Positions 1-7,609 of a stretch of DNA of 33,838 nucleotides are shown one piece after another. A program made the translations under genes and the position numbers. Position 1 is the first letter of the stretch, and every line of letters starts with the position of its first letter. Location: IMG/VR virus record IMGVR_UViG_3300042564_000688, positions 1-33,838 of that record; one strand, 5' to 3'. Source of the DNA: a virus. A model generated the notes under the pieces. It was given only the letters and a program-made list of their open reading frames with translations. It ran no database searches and had not been told where the DNA came from.

Positions 1-547
1 GGGTATTTATTGGTGGCATTTGATGGTAGTCAAATTCAATGATAAACTTGTTGCCACCATAGGTTCTTGCTGTGCCAAAGTCAATAATGTCTCTTGCCTC
101 TTCTAATTGATAAACCTTAAATCTATGAAAATAAAACATGCTGTTTATAAAGTTAGGGCTTTCTTCTGTTCCTAAGTTAACCTTACGGATAGAGCACCAG
201 TTGTTAACTTCTTCTGCAGACTCATCTAGCCTGTCCATTAATCTTAAAACTGCCTCTTGTATTTTTATCATATTTACCGTTGAGTTTTCTGCTGTGGCAT
301 AAAAATAATACAAAATTTGCTCTGTTTTTATATGCGGGAATTTACTTTTATTCATTCTTGACAATCTATCATAAACACACATAACCCCATCCTGAGATGA
401 TGGAAATGTATTAGTTAGATCATCAAGGGTTGATGGGGATGATGGGAAAAATGGAAGCCTAGTAAAACCAGCAAGATCTTCTACCTTTGTCTGTAGATAT
501 TTGTTAATCCAAATTAATGGAGTATTAAGTAGATCTGTATCAGCCAT
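1..547 (-). CDS. Neck or tail-terminator-like protein, 3' part cut by the window edge
   Basis: An open frame of 182 codons runs from ATG 547 off the left edge. It starts MADTDLLNTPLIWINKYLQT and shows no recognised catalytic motif. The start lies inside the end of the preceding gene (ATGGCTGA, 8 bases shared), so translation is probably coupled. Its place is fourth after the capsid, following the adaptor and two neck genes. In HK97-like gene order that slot usually holds the tail terminator or tail-completion protein, so that role is inferred from position only. The sequence is soluble and mixed alpha/beta in character, with no signal peptide or membrane segment. The C terminus cannot be seen. 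An alternative is a further head-closure protein. Confidence 0.75.
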   Translation of the reverse strand, partial: MADTDLLNTPLIWINKYLQTKVEDLAGFTRLPFFPSSPSTLDDLTNTFPSSQDGVMCVYDRLSRMNKSKFPHIKTEQILYYFYATAENSTVNMIKIQEAVLRLMDRLDESAEEVNNWCSIRKVNLGTEESPNFINSMFYFHRFKVYQLEEARDIIDFGTARTYGGNKFIIEFDYHQMPPINT

Positions 548-1217
548 TTATTAGCCCCGCATTCGTTATCCATTTATATCCTACGGACACTCCTTTTGAT
601 CTTCCATAAGTTTTGCCTGCAACAATATTCTTTTTGTATAATACTGGATTTTCTAAATATGCGGCTACCCCGCTTGATCTTAAAAATGCTTGAGTAAAAT
701 ACTTGGTAAAGAAAGAGTCAACTACATTTTCAAAACCACCAGTGGTTGCATCTCCTCCTGGGCTATCAACTGTGACGTTATTTTTAGTAAAAACCGTTTC
801 TCCATTTTCTTCAAAAACCAAAACATTAGAATCTTTTGGAGTAATAACAACTGAAATGCCTTGTTCCATAATTCTTGCTTTATCGTAGAATGGAACATTT
901 GATCCATTTTTAATTGATGAAGATTGCTTAAAGTTTGTCATAAATGATAATCCCAAATTGCTTACCGTATAGTTTATATCATATAGTCTTGCATCTGGGC
1001 TTCCTACTTTAGACCACTCATATATGTGGTGAAGTGCTTTAGGGTTTGCTCTTGCATTTGAGTCAATATACTTTTCTAATATTTCTTTTACATTTAGTCC
1101 AAGGTTTTTAAAAAATACTGATTTGCCCGCTTTTACCCCATCTAGATATCCCAGAGAATATTCAACAATGTTGTTCATTTCTTTTGTAAATTGCTTAGTG
1201 TTTACGGATACTCTCAT
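540..1217 (-). CDS. Neck / HK97 gp10-like virion protein
   Basis: 225 residues starting MRVSVNTKQFTKEMNNIVEY. The lysine- and asparagine-rich N-terminal helical part is followed by a region with short beta-prone stretches (ISVVITPKDSNVLVFEENGE). This arrangement recalls the HK97-gp10-like neck proteins, but the match is by eye and weak. The ATG overlaps the TAA of the previous gene by one base (TAATG), which implies translational re-initiation within the head-completion operon. The gene lies between a head-closure-like gene and a terminator-like gene, so a role in closing the head or joining it to the tail is the simplest inference. It could instead be a minor structural protein. No transmembrane segment or enzymatic motif is seen. 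Confidence 0.8.
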   Translation of the reverse strand: MRVSVNTKQFTKEMNNIVEYSLGYLDGVKAGKSVFFKNLGLNVKEILEKYIDSNARANPKALHHIYEWSKVGSPDARLYDINYTVSNLGLSFMTNFKQSSSIKNGSNVPFYDKARIMEQGISVVITPKDSNVLVFEENGETVFTKNNVTVDSPGGDATTGGFENVVDSFFTKYFTQAFLRSSGVAAYLENPVLYKKNIVAGKTYGRSKGVSVGYKWITNAGLING

Positions 1218-1663
1218 TATATGTCCGATGCCTGATTCTCTGAACGTCGGATAGCCAAAGCATAATAGTCTGGATCTCCAAATGGTCCTATGATTGGAGA
1301 CTGAGATTCTATTTCATAGATTGTTGACTTACCAGCCCTGACTCCAGAAGTTTCTATATATAGGGGAACATCTGTTCTTGTTCTAATATTTGTTATTACT
1401 ACGTTTGTTATTGCGTCTGCATTATTTTCTTGTGAAAATCTAATGTCTCTTTTTGTTCTGCCCATTAAAACCTTTTTTAATGTTATGTTTACGTTTGGCT
1501 TTACTTCTTCGTCTACCGTTCCATCTTTAGAAAAATTACAAATTATTGTTTTATTAAAAACCCAAGTTTTTTGAACATTGCCGTAGGCTCCTTGTTCAAC
1601 TATTGGATAGTAAACATCTGCTTTCATGGGATACATGAAGTCTGTATCTTCGCATGATTCCAT
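1217..1663 (-). CDS. Head-closure-like (stopper) protein
   Basis: 148 residues starting MESCEDTDFMYPMKADVYYP. The composition is beta-rich with many short strands (YYPIVEQGAYGNVQKTWVFN), as expected for the small beta-barrel head-closure proteins that sit under the adaptor ring. Size and position directly after the adaptor gene fit this family. No sequence motif proves it. The start overlaps the TAA of the 325-residue adaptor gene by one base. An RGK-like stretch near the middle (MGRTKRDIRFSQ) gives a basic patch that could face DNA or a partner, which is inference only. Alternatives are a minor head protein or a tail-completion protein. Confidence 0.8.
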   Translation of the reverse strand: MESCEDTDFMYPMKADVYYPIVEQGAYGNVQKTWVFNKTIICNFSKDGTVDEEVKPNVNITLKKVLMGRTKRDIRFSQENNADAITNVVITNIRTRTDVPLYIETSGVRAGKSTIYEIESQSPIIGPFGDPDYYALAIRRSENQASDI

Positions 1664-2640
1664 TATAAAATCCCAGGCTTGACAATGTTATTAACGTACT
1701 TACTTAAAATTTTATCTACTAGAATATTGCCAGTTCCATCAAGTAATCTTTTGTCGTACTCAATTTTAAACTGCTCTGTGCTATAGGATTTTATGTATCT
1801 CTTATAGTAGTCAAGTTTTCCACACTTAATGTCATTAATTAACATCTTTGTTGCATCTTGAATGTCATATGGTACTACTTTGTATCCAGTTTCTAGAAGA
1901 AGAATATAATCTGTTCCTTCAGAAAATGCTACTCCAGCACTAACCGTTTGAACATTTCCGCTGTCTTCTGTATCAAATAAAGAAATTGAGTCTGAGTATC
2001 CTAGGGGTATTCTTGCTGGTTTTCTTTCTGCACGGTTTAAAGCATCTACTGTTTCCACAGGATCCTTTGTAATTGCAGTCTTATCTTTTGTTATTAAATA
2101 GTTATATGTAGTTAGTGCTGCTGGATCTTCTGATGAGTCATATACCAGTTCTGCATTTTCATGTACCGTTAAAATTTTATGGACTTTATCCCATAATGGA
2201 ATATAGTCAGTTCCTTGACCAACAACTTCTAGATATGTTCTCTTATAATAAAAACCATCAACAACGGAATCAATTATCGCTCTTGCAAGATTCTCATACT
2301 CTGTATATTCTGTAATTTCTGTTGGTGTTGTTCCAAGTGTTGCTGGATCTACATATGGTCTTACAATGTCTAAGTTATCTTCTAGAACAATGTCTCCACG
2401 AGAATCTTCAACTCCAGAAACCGTAATACTTTCGTAAATTGTAACGGGATAAGACTTATCATATTTAAGAAAATTGTCAGTGAGTGTATAGGTTAAAACT
2501 TTCTGAGCATTAGAAACACGAATAATCTCAAGTTCTGTCTGTTCTAATAGGTCCTCAATTACAATAATATACTCTGTAGATGCATCTGGAACATTATAAG
2601 AAAGAGTTAATGGGTATGGTGGAAGTCTAAGTATTTGCAT
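1663..2640 (-). CDS. Head-tail adaptor (connector) with an added N-terminal beta domain
   Basis: 325 residues. The adaptor signature is split between the helix NLARAIIDSVVDGFYYKRTY near residues 115-135 and the C terminus, where YYKRYIKSYSTEQFKIEYDK is followed by DGTGNILVDKILSKYV. This tyrosine/lysine-rich pattern ending in TGN..VD..L..Y is typical of phage head-tail adaptor proteins that dock onto the portal. Residues 1 to about 105 are a separate beta-rich segment (LTLSYNVPDASTEYIIVIED) not usual in the family, and a beta-rich insertion (about 135-255) lies between the two helical parts. The protein is therefore much longer than typical adaptors of roughly 100-200 residues. The gene starts in a one-base TAATG overlap with the preceding gene. 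Confidence 0.85.
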   Translation of the reverse strand: MQILRLPPYPLTLSYNVPDASTEYIIVIEDLLEQTELEIIRVSNAQKVLTYTLTDNFLKYDKSYPVTIYESITVSGVEDSRGDIVLEDNLDIVRPYVDPATLGTTPTEITEYTEYENLARAIIDSVVDGFYYKRTYLEVVGQGTDYIPLWDKVHKILTVHENAELVYDSSEDPAALTTYNYLITKDKTAITKDPVETVDALNRAERKPARIPLGYSDSISLFDTEDSGNVQTVSAGVAFSEGTDYILLLETGYKVVPYDIQDATKMLINDIKCGKLDYYKRYIKSYSTEQFKIEYDKRLLDGTGNILVDKILSKYVNNIVKPGIL

Positions 2641-2972
2641 TATTTACCGTAATAATTCGCTAATTCTTCAGGTGTCGCAATGCGGACCTGCTTACGTGTT
2701 AGCCATTTTTCTGATGCTTCTTTGGTTACAATATTATAACCTGGGGTTAGTTGGCCAACCTTTACCCAATGCATACTTTTAGTTGAATGTATTGCAATCT
2801 TTTCGTTTGTTTTACTTGGCTCAATAACTTCTTTTTTGGGATCTGGAATAAAACTGCCTATTGTTTCCAATATTTGTAGTTTTGTTGTTGCCCCATCTAG
2901 GTTGATATTATTCTTTTTGGCATAGGATTTTAACTCAAAAACAGTTTTTGTAACTAATTCCTCAATTGTCAT
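2640..2972 (-). CDS. Small HeH/SAP-like domain protein between capsid and adaptor genes
   Basis: 110 residues from the third of three consecutive ATGs. That start lies 8 bases from AGGAGG, the best spacing. The first ATG, at 2978, lies only 2 bases away. Residues 1-40 (TIEELVTKTVFELKSYAKKN then a LDGATTKLQILE stretch) look like the helix-extended-helix fold of HeH/LEM/SAP or Rho N-terminal domains, which bind nucleic acid or protein. The C-terminal half (MHWVKVGQLTPGYNIVTKEA) is a short beta-rich segment. Genes of this kind occur beside capsid genes in several phages, where their role is unsettled; head decoration or connector assembly are possible. The gene has its own extended -10 promoter and is the first of the head-completion operon. 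Confidence 0.85.
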   Translation of the reverse strand: MTIEELVTKTVFELKSYAKKNNINLDGATTKLQILETIGSFIPDPKKEVIEPSKTNEKIAIHSTKSMHWVKVGQLTPGYNIVTKEASEKWLTRKQVRIATPEELANYYGK

Positions 2973-2980
2973 CATCATAT

Positions 2981-3000
2981 CCTCCTAAGTTATTATACCA
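2981..3000 (-). promoter_or_regulatory. Extended -10 promoter fused to a Shine-Dalgarno, head-completion operon
   Basis: Reading the minus strand, TGGTATAAT (3000-2992) is followed by AACTT and AGGAGG (2986-2981), then the ATG cluster at 2978-2970. There is no good -35. The extended TG motif should compensate. The predicted leader is only about 12-16 bases. Confidence 0.7.
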
Positions 3001-3011
3001 GAATGTGAAGA

Positions 3012-3039
3012 AGGAGGGCAGTTGTTACACCGCCCTCCT
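3012..3039 (-). terminator. Stem-loop after the capsid gene, likely terminator or 3' stabiliser
   Basis: Perfect 8-bp inverted repeat AGGAGGGC / GCCCTCCT with a 12-base loop, 20 bases after the capsid stop codon. On the minus strand it is followed by TCTTCACATTC, not a clean U-tract. It may therefore terminate only partly, or act as a 3'-end stabiliser of the capsid mRNA. The next promoter begins just beyond it. Confidence 0.6.
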
Positions 3040-3059
3040 CATTCAATTATTTATGAGTA

Positions 3060-4226
3060 TTACTCAGAAGTAGAGTTTGCATCTGCATAAGCAACTGCAT
3101 CTAGTTCTTCCCATTGAATACCAAAGCGGACGAATACTGTGTATTCAATTGTATCCTTCTTTGGCTTGTATTCACGGTTTACAGTAATATCACGCTGGAA
3201 TCCCCATACACGGTTTGATGGGAATGTCAAGTCGACGAAACCATCTGGGTAGTAAGGAACTTCCATTACATCAATTCCTAATACACGAGTTGTACGTGCA
3301 TTACCAATTGTCTGTGCGTTTCCATCAAGGTAATCTTGACGGTTTGCAGGTGTACCTGCTGGGCGACCAGCAAATGCTTCTGCGATTGCATCGCCTAGTG
3401 TACCGTTATTTGAAACGATACCCTGGAAAGCATCTGTGCCAGCGTAGAACTTTAGGTTCGACTTAACTGCACGATACTTACGTGGCATTGCTAGAATGAT
3501 GTTCTGCATTACTGTTGGTGTCCAAGCATCATTTGTTACAGTAACAACTGACTCATGAGCATCGTTTACATATGCTCCTCCTGTGTATACAGAATTTGTA
3601 GTCTGCGCTACGAAACCTTGCATAATTGACAAGAAGTCACCTGTAGCACCGTCACCATTAATGGCAAGGTCTTCAATATCGTTTGCGAATGCATTTGTCA
3701 TCAAGCGAACTAGATGATCTTCAAGTGCTCCACCTTCAATATTGTCTTCTAGTGATTCTGTAGAAACTTCCCAATCAAGACGAATCTTCTTTGTAGTAAG
3801 TTCTACCTTTGTAAATGTTGCACCAGCGTTTGTGTAGTTTGGACTACCCTGCGCTGCTGCACGAATGACACGCTCTCCAACGTTAACCTTTTCGATTTCC
3901 ATTGTGTTTGCTCTCATTGTAACTTTACGACCATCTTTGGCGAGTACTGTTGCATCCCACACGTAGTCGATGAAGCGACGAGCCTGTTCTGGTGCAAGAA
4001 TACCTCCTGCTGCCCCAGTTGGGTTAACAGCATTTGCTCCAGATGTTACACCGAAGTTTGCTGTTGCTGTGTTACCGAGTTGTGATCCAACAGACGCTGC
4101 TGCTGAGTCTAGACCTGTAGCACTACCAACACCTCCTGATACGAGTGAGCCCTGGGAGTTAAGTTCTGCTCCTGAGCCACCTGAACCTGGATAGTTCTTG
4201 GCTATATCTTTATCTTGTTCTGACAT
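3060..4226 (-). CDS. Major capsid protein, HK97 fold
   Basis: 388 residues. The first 75 or so are Gly/Ser/Ala-rich and probably flexible. The folded part begins around GGILAPEQARRFIDYVWDAT, a typical start of phage capsid proteins. Supporting features are the strands and helix KVELTTKKIRLDWEVSTESL with EDNIEGG (E-loop and spine helix region), the polymer-like AMPRKYRAVKSNLKFYAG (A-domain) and the C-terminal NREYKPKKDTIEYTVFVRFG, all usual in HK97-fold capsids of actinophages. It forms the icosahedral shell and is assembled with the protease/scaffold encoded just upstream. Its Shine-Dalgarno is the strongest of the window, fitting a highly expressed gene. A stem-loop follows its stop codon. 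No proteolytic delta domain can be defined by eye; the Gly-rich N terminus may be removed or remain disordered. Confidence 0.93.
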   Translation of the reverse strand: MSEQDKDIAKNYPGSGGSGAELNSQGSLVSGGVGSATGLDSAAASVGSQLGNTATANFGVTSGANAVNPTGAAGGILAPEQARRFIDYVWDATVLAKDGRKVTMRANTMEIEKVNVGERVIRAAAQGSPNYTNAGATFTKVELTTKKIRLDWEVSTESLEDNIEGGALEDHLVRLMTNAFANDIEDLAINGDGATGDFLSIMQGFVAQTTNSVYTGGAYVNDAHESVVTVTNDAWTPTVMQNIILAMPRKYRAVKSNLKFYAGTDAFQGIVSNNGTLGDAIAEAFAGRPAGTPANRQDYLDGNAQTIGNARTTRVLGIDVMEVPYYPDGFVDLTFPSNRVWGFQRDITVNREYKPKKDTIEYTVFVRFGIQWEELDAVAYADANSTSE

Positions 4227-4230
4227 TATT

Positions 4231-4239
4231 TCACCTCCT
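4231..4239 (-). promoter_or_regulatory. Near-perfect Shine-Dalgarno of the capsid gene
   Basis: AGGAGGTGA on the minus strand is fully complementary to the canonical 3' end of bacterial 16S rRNA (UCACCUCCU). It lies 4 bases before the ATG (about 7 counted from GGAGG). It is the longest such match noticed in the window and marks the gene expected to be translated most. Confidence 0.8.
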
Positions 4240-4252
4240 AGTGAATATATTG

Positions 4253-4792
4253 TTAATTAAATAGGTCGGAATTTTTGAGGAAACGTCCGCCCCATAGGGA
4301 TTTCTGAACCTTTACAGGCTCAAACTGCACGATCTCGCCTAGATCGCCAGACTTGCGGAAAGCGGTATCTTGCTCTACGGCATCTACTCTCTTTCCAAAC
4401 TCATTGAACTGACCCTTGACCTGTGTTACTTCTGTAGACACAGTTTCAACGGACTTGCTAAGTGCTGCAACCTGCTCATTAAGAGACTTAATGGTTGTAG
4501 CGAGATCGCCAAAGGCATTAGTAAGAGAGTTCTTGATTTCAGCAACTGCATCTGCAACTGATTCATCTGACTTTGCTACAGCAAGTTCGGCTTCAACTTC
4601 TGCAACAACGCTCTCTTCTTCTACTACTAGAGCAGAAGGAACTGCACCACCATCATCAGACTTTTCAACAACAGTATCTGCTGGTGCTTCGTCAACGACT
4701 GCAGGAGTTTCTACTTCTGCTGGCTGTGCCTCTGGAGTAATTTCAACATTTTCAACTGCAGCATCTAATACTGCTTCTGTTGCTTCTGTCAT
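4253..4792 (-). CDS. Nested in-frame scaffold protein (internal start in the protease gene)
   Basis: An internal ATG at 4792, in frame with the protease gene, is preceded 8 bases upstream by AAGGAGG, a full Shine-Dalgarno that the protease start itself lacks. The product would be 179 residues starting MTEATEAVLDAAVENVEITP. It has an acidic, proline-containing linker (about residues 1-75), a coiled-coil segment (about 95-150) and a basic, aromatic end (VQKSLWGGRFLKNSDLFN) that could bind the capsid protein. This mirrors lambda, where scaffold Nu3 is made from an in-frame start inside protease gene C. Expression of a free scaffold in excess of protease is the expected function. The evidence is sequence-level only, but the ribosome-binding site is hard to explain otherwise. 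Confidence 0.75.
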   Translation of the reverse strand: MTEATEAVLDAAVENVEITPEAQPAEVETPAVVDEAPADTVVEKSDDGGAVPSALVVEEESVVAEVEAELAVAKSDESVADAVAEIKNSLTNAFGDLATTIKSLNEQVAALSKSVETVSTEVTQVKGQFNEFGKRVDAVEQDTAFRKSGDLGEIVQFEPVKVQKSLWGGRFLKNSDLFN

Positions 4793-5563
4793 TTTATTTA
4801 CCTCCTTGGTAATCTTAATTGTACTAATGCCTTTAGCACTATCAACTAAGAACTTTATCATGTTTGCTTTTTCGTCATCATTTTTTTCTACAAAACCAAT
4901 GTTTTCCATGTTCTTACCATTGATTGGGCTTGCTTCTGTTTCTGAGTCAGAGACTAATACAATACCGTTTTCGGAATCGTAAAAAACATTTTCAATAACA
5001 GTATCTGCAGATGTTCCAGTTACAACACTCTGACCATTTACCTTTTCAACAGAAATAATACTTGCAAATTGATTTGCTGGGCTATCAACTAATGACAATT
5101 CATAAAGATCATAATCTTTAATAATGCGAATTGACTTGTCTAGGTCTGCATTATATGCATCGTCCCAAACCTTAATATTGCCACCAATAGAAAAACCAGT
5201 GTATGTGCCATCTAGGACTTTCTCCCAGGCATTCTGTGCACCCTTTGAAACATAAGCAGAGACATAAACTCCGTTATAAAACTTCTTTGAATTTGGATCA
5301 AAATAGCGATCTTCTTTAAATGAGATCATTCTTCCTACTGCTGATGGCTGATGCATTTCTCTTAGGTTGCCCTTGAAATTTTTGAATGCTTGAACACTTG
5401 CTTCTGCTGTAACAATGTCATCTTGCTTGTCAATGTTATCAAGAGATGCAAAGCCAGAGACCATTCGGCGTTCTACGTCTACCTTACCAATAGGCATTGA
5501 CAGACGTAGGCTATCCTTGTCTGTTGTCCAATTTGCCTTATTTATCATCATATCAGAATCCAT
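4253..5563 (-). CDS. Prohead protease (XkdF-like) with C-terminal scaffold region
   Basis: 436 residues. Residues 20-175 carry the prohead protease pattern: VDVERRMVSGFASLDNIDKQ, then a His in REMHQPSAVGRM, a Ser in GTYTGFSIGG and DLYELSLVDSPANQ. The His and Ser are the likely catalytic pair of the herpesvirus-assemblin-like fold. From about residue 258 the chain becomes acidic and repetitive (Glu/Ala/Val), then coiled coil (LNEQVAALSKSVETVSTEVT), the usual build of a scaffold. The fused layout matches phages in which protease and scaffold share a frame. No Shine-Dalgarno precedes ATG 5563. A TATAAT overlaps that very ATG, so a near-leaderless start at ATG 5551 (residue 5) is a good alternative. 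It lies between portal and capsid as expected. Confidence 0.9.
   Translation of the reverse strand: MDSDMMINKANWTTDKDSLRLSMPIGKVDVERRMVSGFASLDNIDKQDDIVTAEASVQAFKNFKGNLREMHQPSAVGRMISFKEDRYFDPNSKKFYNGVYVSAYVSKGAQNAWEKVLDGTYTGFSIGGNIKVWDDAYNADLDKSIRIIKDYDLYELSLVDSPANQFASIISVEKVNGQSVVTGTSADTVIENVFYDSENGIVLVSDSETEASPINGKNMENIGFVEKNDDEKANMIKFLVDSAKGISTIKITKEVNKMTEATEAVLDAAVENVEITPEAQPAEVETPAVVDEAPADTVVEKSDDGGAVPSALVVEEESVVAEVEAELAVAKSDESVADAVAEIKNSLTNAFGDLATTIKSLNEQVAALSKSVETVSTEVTQVKGQFNEFGKRVDAVEQDTAFRKSGDLGEIVQFEPVKVQKSLWGGRFLKNSDLFN
4801..4807 (-). promoter_or_regulatory. Internal Shine-Dalgarno for the nested scaffold
   Basis: AAGGAGG on the minus strand, 8 bases before the in-frame ATG at 4792 and deep inside the protease reading frame. 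Strength and spacing equal those of true gene starts here. It decides that the C-terminal half of the protease gene is probably also translated on its own. Confidence 0.75.
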
Positions 5564-5570
5564 TATACCA
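5562..5570 (-). promoter_or_regulatory. Extended -10 promoter overlapping the protease start codon
   Basis: TGGTATAAT on the minus strand, whose last bases form the ATG at 5563. A transcript started here would begin about 7 bases later and could be read from ATG 5551 or 5548 with almost no leader. No Shine-Dalgarno is present. Confidence 0.55.
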
Positions 5571-5592
5571 AATGTTTTATTAGATTTCTCAA

Positions 5593-7212
5593 TTACTGAG
5601 ACGATCTACCCTCACCCGCAGGATTGCGTCCAGCAACTGTACTTGGGGAGTCAGAATTGTTATTTGTTCTTTCTGTATCTCTTGCTCTATTCCCAGAAAG
5701 ATTTGCAGCAGCATCAGTTGCCTGTCTTGGAGTCATGACAAATGGCTCATCTCCATCTTTGCGTTGTGGCAAATCAAGAGCCTGACGAGCCTCGTTTGGC
5801 ATCATAATTTGAGTCTTAACAAGTCTTTCAAGAATCTGCGATTGAGCAATTTCATCTGTAAGAGTTAGTTCATTAAACTTAAGTTCAAGAACATCTGTTT
5901 TTTCTTTAATAATCTTATTAACGACCTTCTCTAAATGATGTTGTGCTGGTCTAGCAACCTGCTCTTTAAATGTACGATCTTGGGAGAGTGCTGCCGCCAA
6001 ACCAGAATCTGAGCCACCAAGTTTAGATATAGGAACCTGGTGAGCAATTAGAATGTCATCACGATTTTGTTTACGATACTCCTTGAAAGATCCTTCTTGA
6101 ATACCGTTTTCAATTGGCTCCATCTTAAACTCAACCTTGTTCTGGTCTGTATCTCCAGGAAGTGGAATATAAAGAGTTCTGTGAGACTGAGACTTAAGCC
6201 CAGTTTGTAAAAATCTAAACATCTTGTCTTCTGCATCTCCAGAAAGTTTTGCACCTTTCAGGGTAATGATGTATCGTGGTACAGCCTTGTTTTCAAAATA
6301 ATCAATGTTATATCTTGATGCTAGTTGGTCACCAATTAATGACGGCATTGCAGAAACAATATCTGGAATTCCATAATAAGTATTTAGTGGAGAGTATGAC
6401 TTAAGGTGAATAATTTCATTTGCACGGCTATCTGCTGTTACTGGGTTTGGATTGTTTGCACCAAAATTTCTAAAGTAAACAACGGCCTGACCAATAATTT
6501 GAAGGTATCCATCATTAAGTCTACGAACACGAACAGTAGTGGCTGGTATGTGACCAATGTAACCAATATCGCCTTTAAGTGTTCTACCTACTTCAATAAA
6601 GCCGTTACCTGTTGCTTCAACATCGGTATAAACCTTTTCCATAATTTTTGTAAAAGAGTCGTCATCGTTTAGGTTTTCTAACCAATCACGAAGTTCAATC
6701 TTTGCTCTTTCAATTCTGCTTCTTGCTCTACCAGTTGCGCCTTCATCTTCTGAAGTTTCTAATCTTAGTGAAGTTCTATCTGTAACATCAAACCTGTAAC
6801 CAAGACCTACAATGTTTTCTACCTTTGCATCAATTGCAGCGTGGTTTGAAAAACATGTGTCATAAAAATTTGCTAGTTCATACATGTTGTATGGTGGTGT
6901 AATTACATCAAATAGACCGTATCCGTTCCTGTATACAGTTCCAGGATTAAGAGCCTTTGATCCAGCATCGTCTACTCCAGCAGGTACTGCATTTGCAGAA
7001 TCTAGATACGCTGGTGTTGGAGATACTGCTTTGCTAATCTGTCTTACTACCCGACGGCGAAAGTTTTGATCTAAGCCAGAGTATTCTTTTAATTCTTCCC
7101 AATTTTTATTAAATGGGTCGCTACCCTTAAACTGGCTATCCTCTTGTTCTTGAGTATTTAAACTTGCTCTAACATACTGGAAGTTATCATCATCAGTCAC
7201 TTTCGTACGCAT
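5593..7212 (-). CDS. Portal protein (HK97/PBSX-type)
   Basis: 539 residues, the usual size of siphovirus-type portals. Diagnostic stretches are NMYELANFYDTCFSNHAAID (clip/wing entry helix), a segment with EVYTD-like helices and GNGFIEVGRTLKGDIGYIGH, then EIIHLKSYSPLNTYYGIPDI and the stem helix SLIGDQLASRYNIDYFENKA, typical of PBSX/Phage_portal_2 proteins. The C terminus (about 495-539) is low-complexity Asn/Arg/Ser, likely disordered. It forms the dodecameric channel at one capsid vertex and starts procapsid assembly. The gene overlaps the previous one by 20 bases. ATG 7212 is only one base from its GGAAGGG; a GTG at 7200, overlapping the previous stop as GTGA, has better spacing and may be the real start. 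Confidence 0.92.
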   Translation of the reverse strand: MRTKVTDDDNFQYVRASLNTQEQEDSQFKGSDPFNKNWEELKEYSGLDQNFRRRVVRQISKAVSPTPAYLDSANAVPAGVDDAGSKALNPGTVYRNGYGLFDVITPPYNMYELANFYDTCFSNHAAIDAKVENIVGLGYRFDVTDRTSLRLETSEDEGATGRARSRIERAKIELRDWLENLNDDDSFTKIMEKVYTDVEATGNGFIEVGRTLKGDIGYIGHIPATTVRVRRLNDGYLQIIGQAVVYFRNFGANNPNPVTADSRANEIIHLKSYSPLNTYYGIPDIVSAMPSLIGDQLASRYNIDYFENKAVPRYIITLKGAKLSGDAEDKMFRFLQTGLKSQSHRTLYIPLPGDTDQNKVEFKMEPIENGIQEGSFKEYRKQNRDDILIAHQVPISKLGGSDSGLAAALSQDRTFKEQVARPAQHHLEKVVNKIIKEKTDVLELKFNELTLTDEIAQSQILERLVKTQIMMPNEARQALDLPQRKDGDEPFVMTPRQATDAAANLSGNRARDTERTNNNSDSPSTVAGRNPAGEGRSSQ

Positions 7213-7591
7213 CCCTTCCGTGTGTCTTTAATGTTTTCTGTGCATCTGCAATTGCGCCTAGGTCATTAACATTTGGAATTAAACCTTGGATCATTCTGTC
7301 TTTTTGTTCTGAATATTCTTCTTCTGAAATTCTTGTTAATCCTGGAACAAAGACCGCTTTGCCTTCCCCATCATCACCATTAAATACTGCAGCCTTTTTA
7401 AGTTCTGCAATCTTTGAGATGTCACCTTTTTGAGCGGGAATGTTTAATACAGAACCAGTTCCGTCAGTAAACCACTTTCCATCTGACTTCTTGTACACGT
7501 ATAGACCCCAGTCATAATGCTTATCAATGACCTTACGTCGTACATTTTCGACAATAGGTTTACCAGTTTTTGGGCTAAATAGAGAATCCAT
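7193..7591 (-). CDS. Small virion-associated protein upstream of portal, function unknown
   Basis: 132 residues from ATG 7591 (MDSLFSPKTGKPIVENVRRK). Two earlier codons (ATG 7597, GTT) are possible, but a TATACT -10 lies exactly 7 bases before ATG 7591. This fits a leaderless start, and no Shine-Dalgarno exists for either ATG. The N-terminal half is beta-prone and polar (HYDWGLYVYKKSDGKWFTDG). The C-terminal half is helical and charged (RISEEEYSEQKDRMIQGLIP). No known family is recognised. The stop codon lies inside the portal gene, so the two are probably co-translated. Position suggests a head or connector accessory protein; nothing in it looks like a small terminase or an HNH nuclease. Confidence 0.8.
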   Translation of the reverse strand: MDSLFSPKTGKPIVENVRRKVIDKHYDWGLYVYKKSDGKWFTDGTGSVLNIPAQKGDISKIAELKKAAVFNGDDGEGKAVFVPGLTRISEEEYSEQKDRMIQGLIPNVNDLGAIADAQKTLKTHGRDAYESD

Positions 7592-7598
7592 AACCATA

Positions 7599-7607
7599 AG
7601 TATAGCA
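7599..7607 (-). promoter_or_regulatory. Extended -10 promoter for the gene ahead of portal
   Basis: TGCTATACT on the minus strand, just after the stop codon of the LamG protein gene and 7 bases before ATG 7591. There is no ribosome-binding site, so a leaderless mRNA is likely. It may drive the whole portal-protease stretch. Confidence 0.55.
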
Positions 7608-7609
7608 GA

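Noticed and set aside
4416-4982. 188-codon plus-strand open frame rich in Ser/Ala/Thr, opposite the protease/scaffold gene
   Set aside because: It is the complement of the acidic Glu/Ala/Val repeat of the scaffold; low-complexity composition, no start signals, and the minus-strand gene is certain.
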